Source: a virus. From it: DNA of 38,044 bases. The translations under genes were made by a program, and so were the position numbers. The notes under the pieces are model-generated. The model was not told where the DNA came from and did no database searches. It worked only from the letters and a program-made list of their open reading frames with translations. The stretch covers positions 1-38,044 of IMG/VR virus record IMGVR_UViG_3300037264_000803. One strand, written 5' to 3'. Shown piece by piece: positions 38,016 to 38,044 of this stretch. Position 1 is the first letter of the stretch, and every line of letters begins with the position of its first letter.

Positions 38016-38044
38016 CGCCTATCCCCTTATGATCGCTTCGGCCT

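Overview
The window is most of the genome of a tailed double-stranded DNA bacteriophage with a short-tail (podovirus) type of virion. Two large gene blocks converge at about 14.3-14.5 kb. Genes from 80 to 14267 lie on the plus strand and are small, tightly packed early and DNA-metabolism genes. Genes from 14493 to 38015 lie on the minus strand and are packaging and virion genes. The capsid genes (Bbp16-like cement protein, major capsid protein, scaffold, Bbp19-like protein) match the gene set and order I recall from Bordetella phage BPP-1. The tail and ejection genes (gp11/gp12-like tubular proteins, gp14/gp15-like internal proteins, T7-type tail fibre N-terminus) are T7-like in plan. A lipobox lipoprotein, and a recombinase ending in an SSB-type acidic tip, suggest a Gram-negative host. 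The host species cannot be named from the sequence.

Plus strand, 1-7100: about 25 small genes, mostly unrecognised, many joined by ATGA or GTGA stop/start overlaps. At least nine of the small genes up to 3.7 kb encode paired-cysteine (zinc-ribbon-like) proteins. A 267-base gap at 1176-1442 holds a dense set of hairpins, including a three-way junction with complementary loops, which is a candidate structured RNA. The block ends with a DUF932 (TIGR03299-like) gene. Plus strand, 7100-10930: a near-consensus sigma70 promoter and a 14-bp leader hairpin precede a recombination/replication operon. It encodes an Mgm101/Rad52-type annealing protein whose C-terminus looks like an SSB, a RecB-like nuclease, a RusA resolvase, a replisome-organiser-like protein, a helicase-loader-like protein and two helix-turn-helix proteins. 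Plus strand, 10930-14267: a GC-richer accessory block with an MT-A70 methyltransferase, a phage Dam-type methyltransferase, a remnant of a third methyltransferase, repeated leader sequences and tiny genes.

The convergence zone (14268-14492) is a long purine-rich tract with a hairpin that may end transcription from both sides. Minus strand, in transcription order from 38015 down: structural protein, polymerase-beta-type nucleotidyltransferase, beta-sandwich protein, Bbp19-like protein, scaffold, major capsid protein, cement protein, strong terminator, membrane protein and lipoprotein (possible lysis pair), tail tubular A and B, internal virion proteins of 164 and 805 residues, a 3145-residue polyvalent ejection protein (ADP-ribosyltransferase-like, metallopeptidase-like and LPD38-like regions), tail fibre, large terminase.

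No portal, DNA polymerase, integrase, tRNA or obvious endolysin is visible. The portal probably lies beyond the right edge. The phage appears to depend on the host replisome and to bring its own annealing, resolvase and methylation functions.
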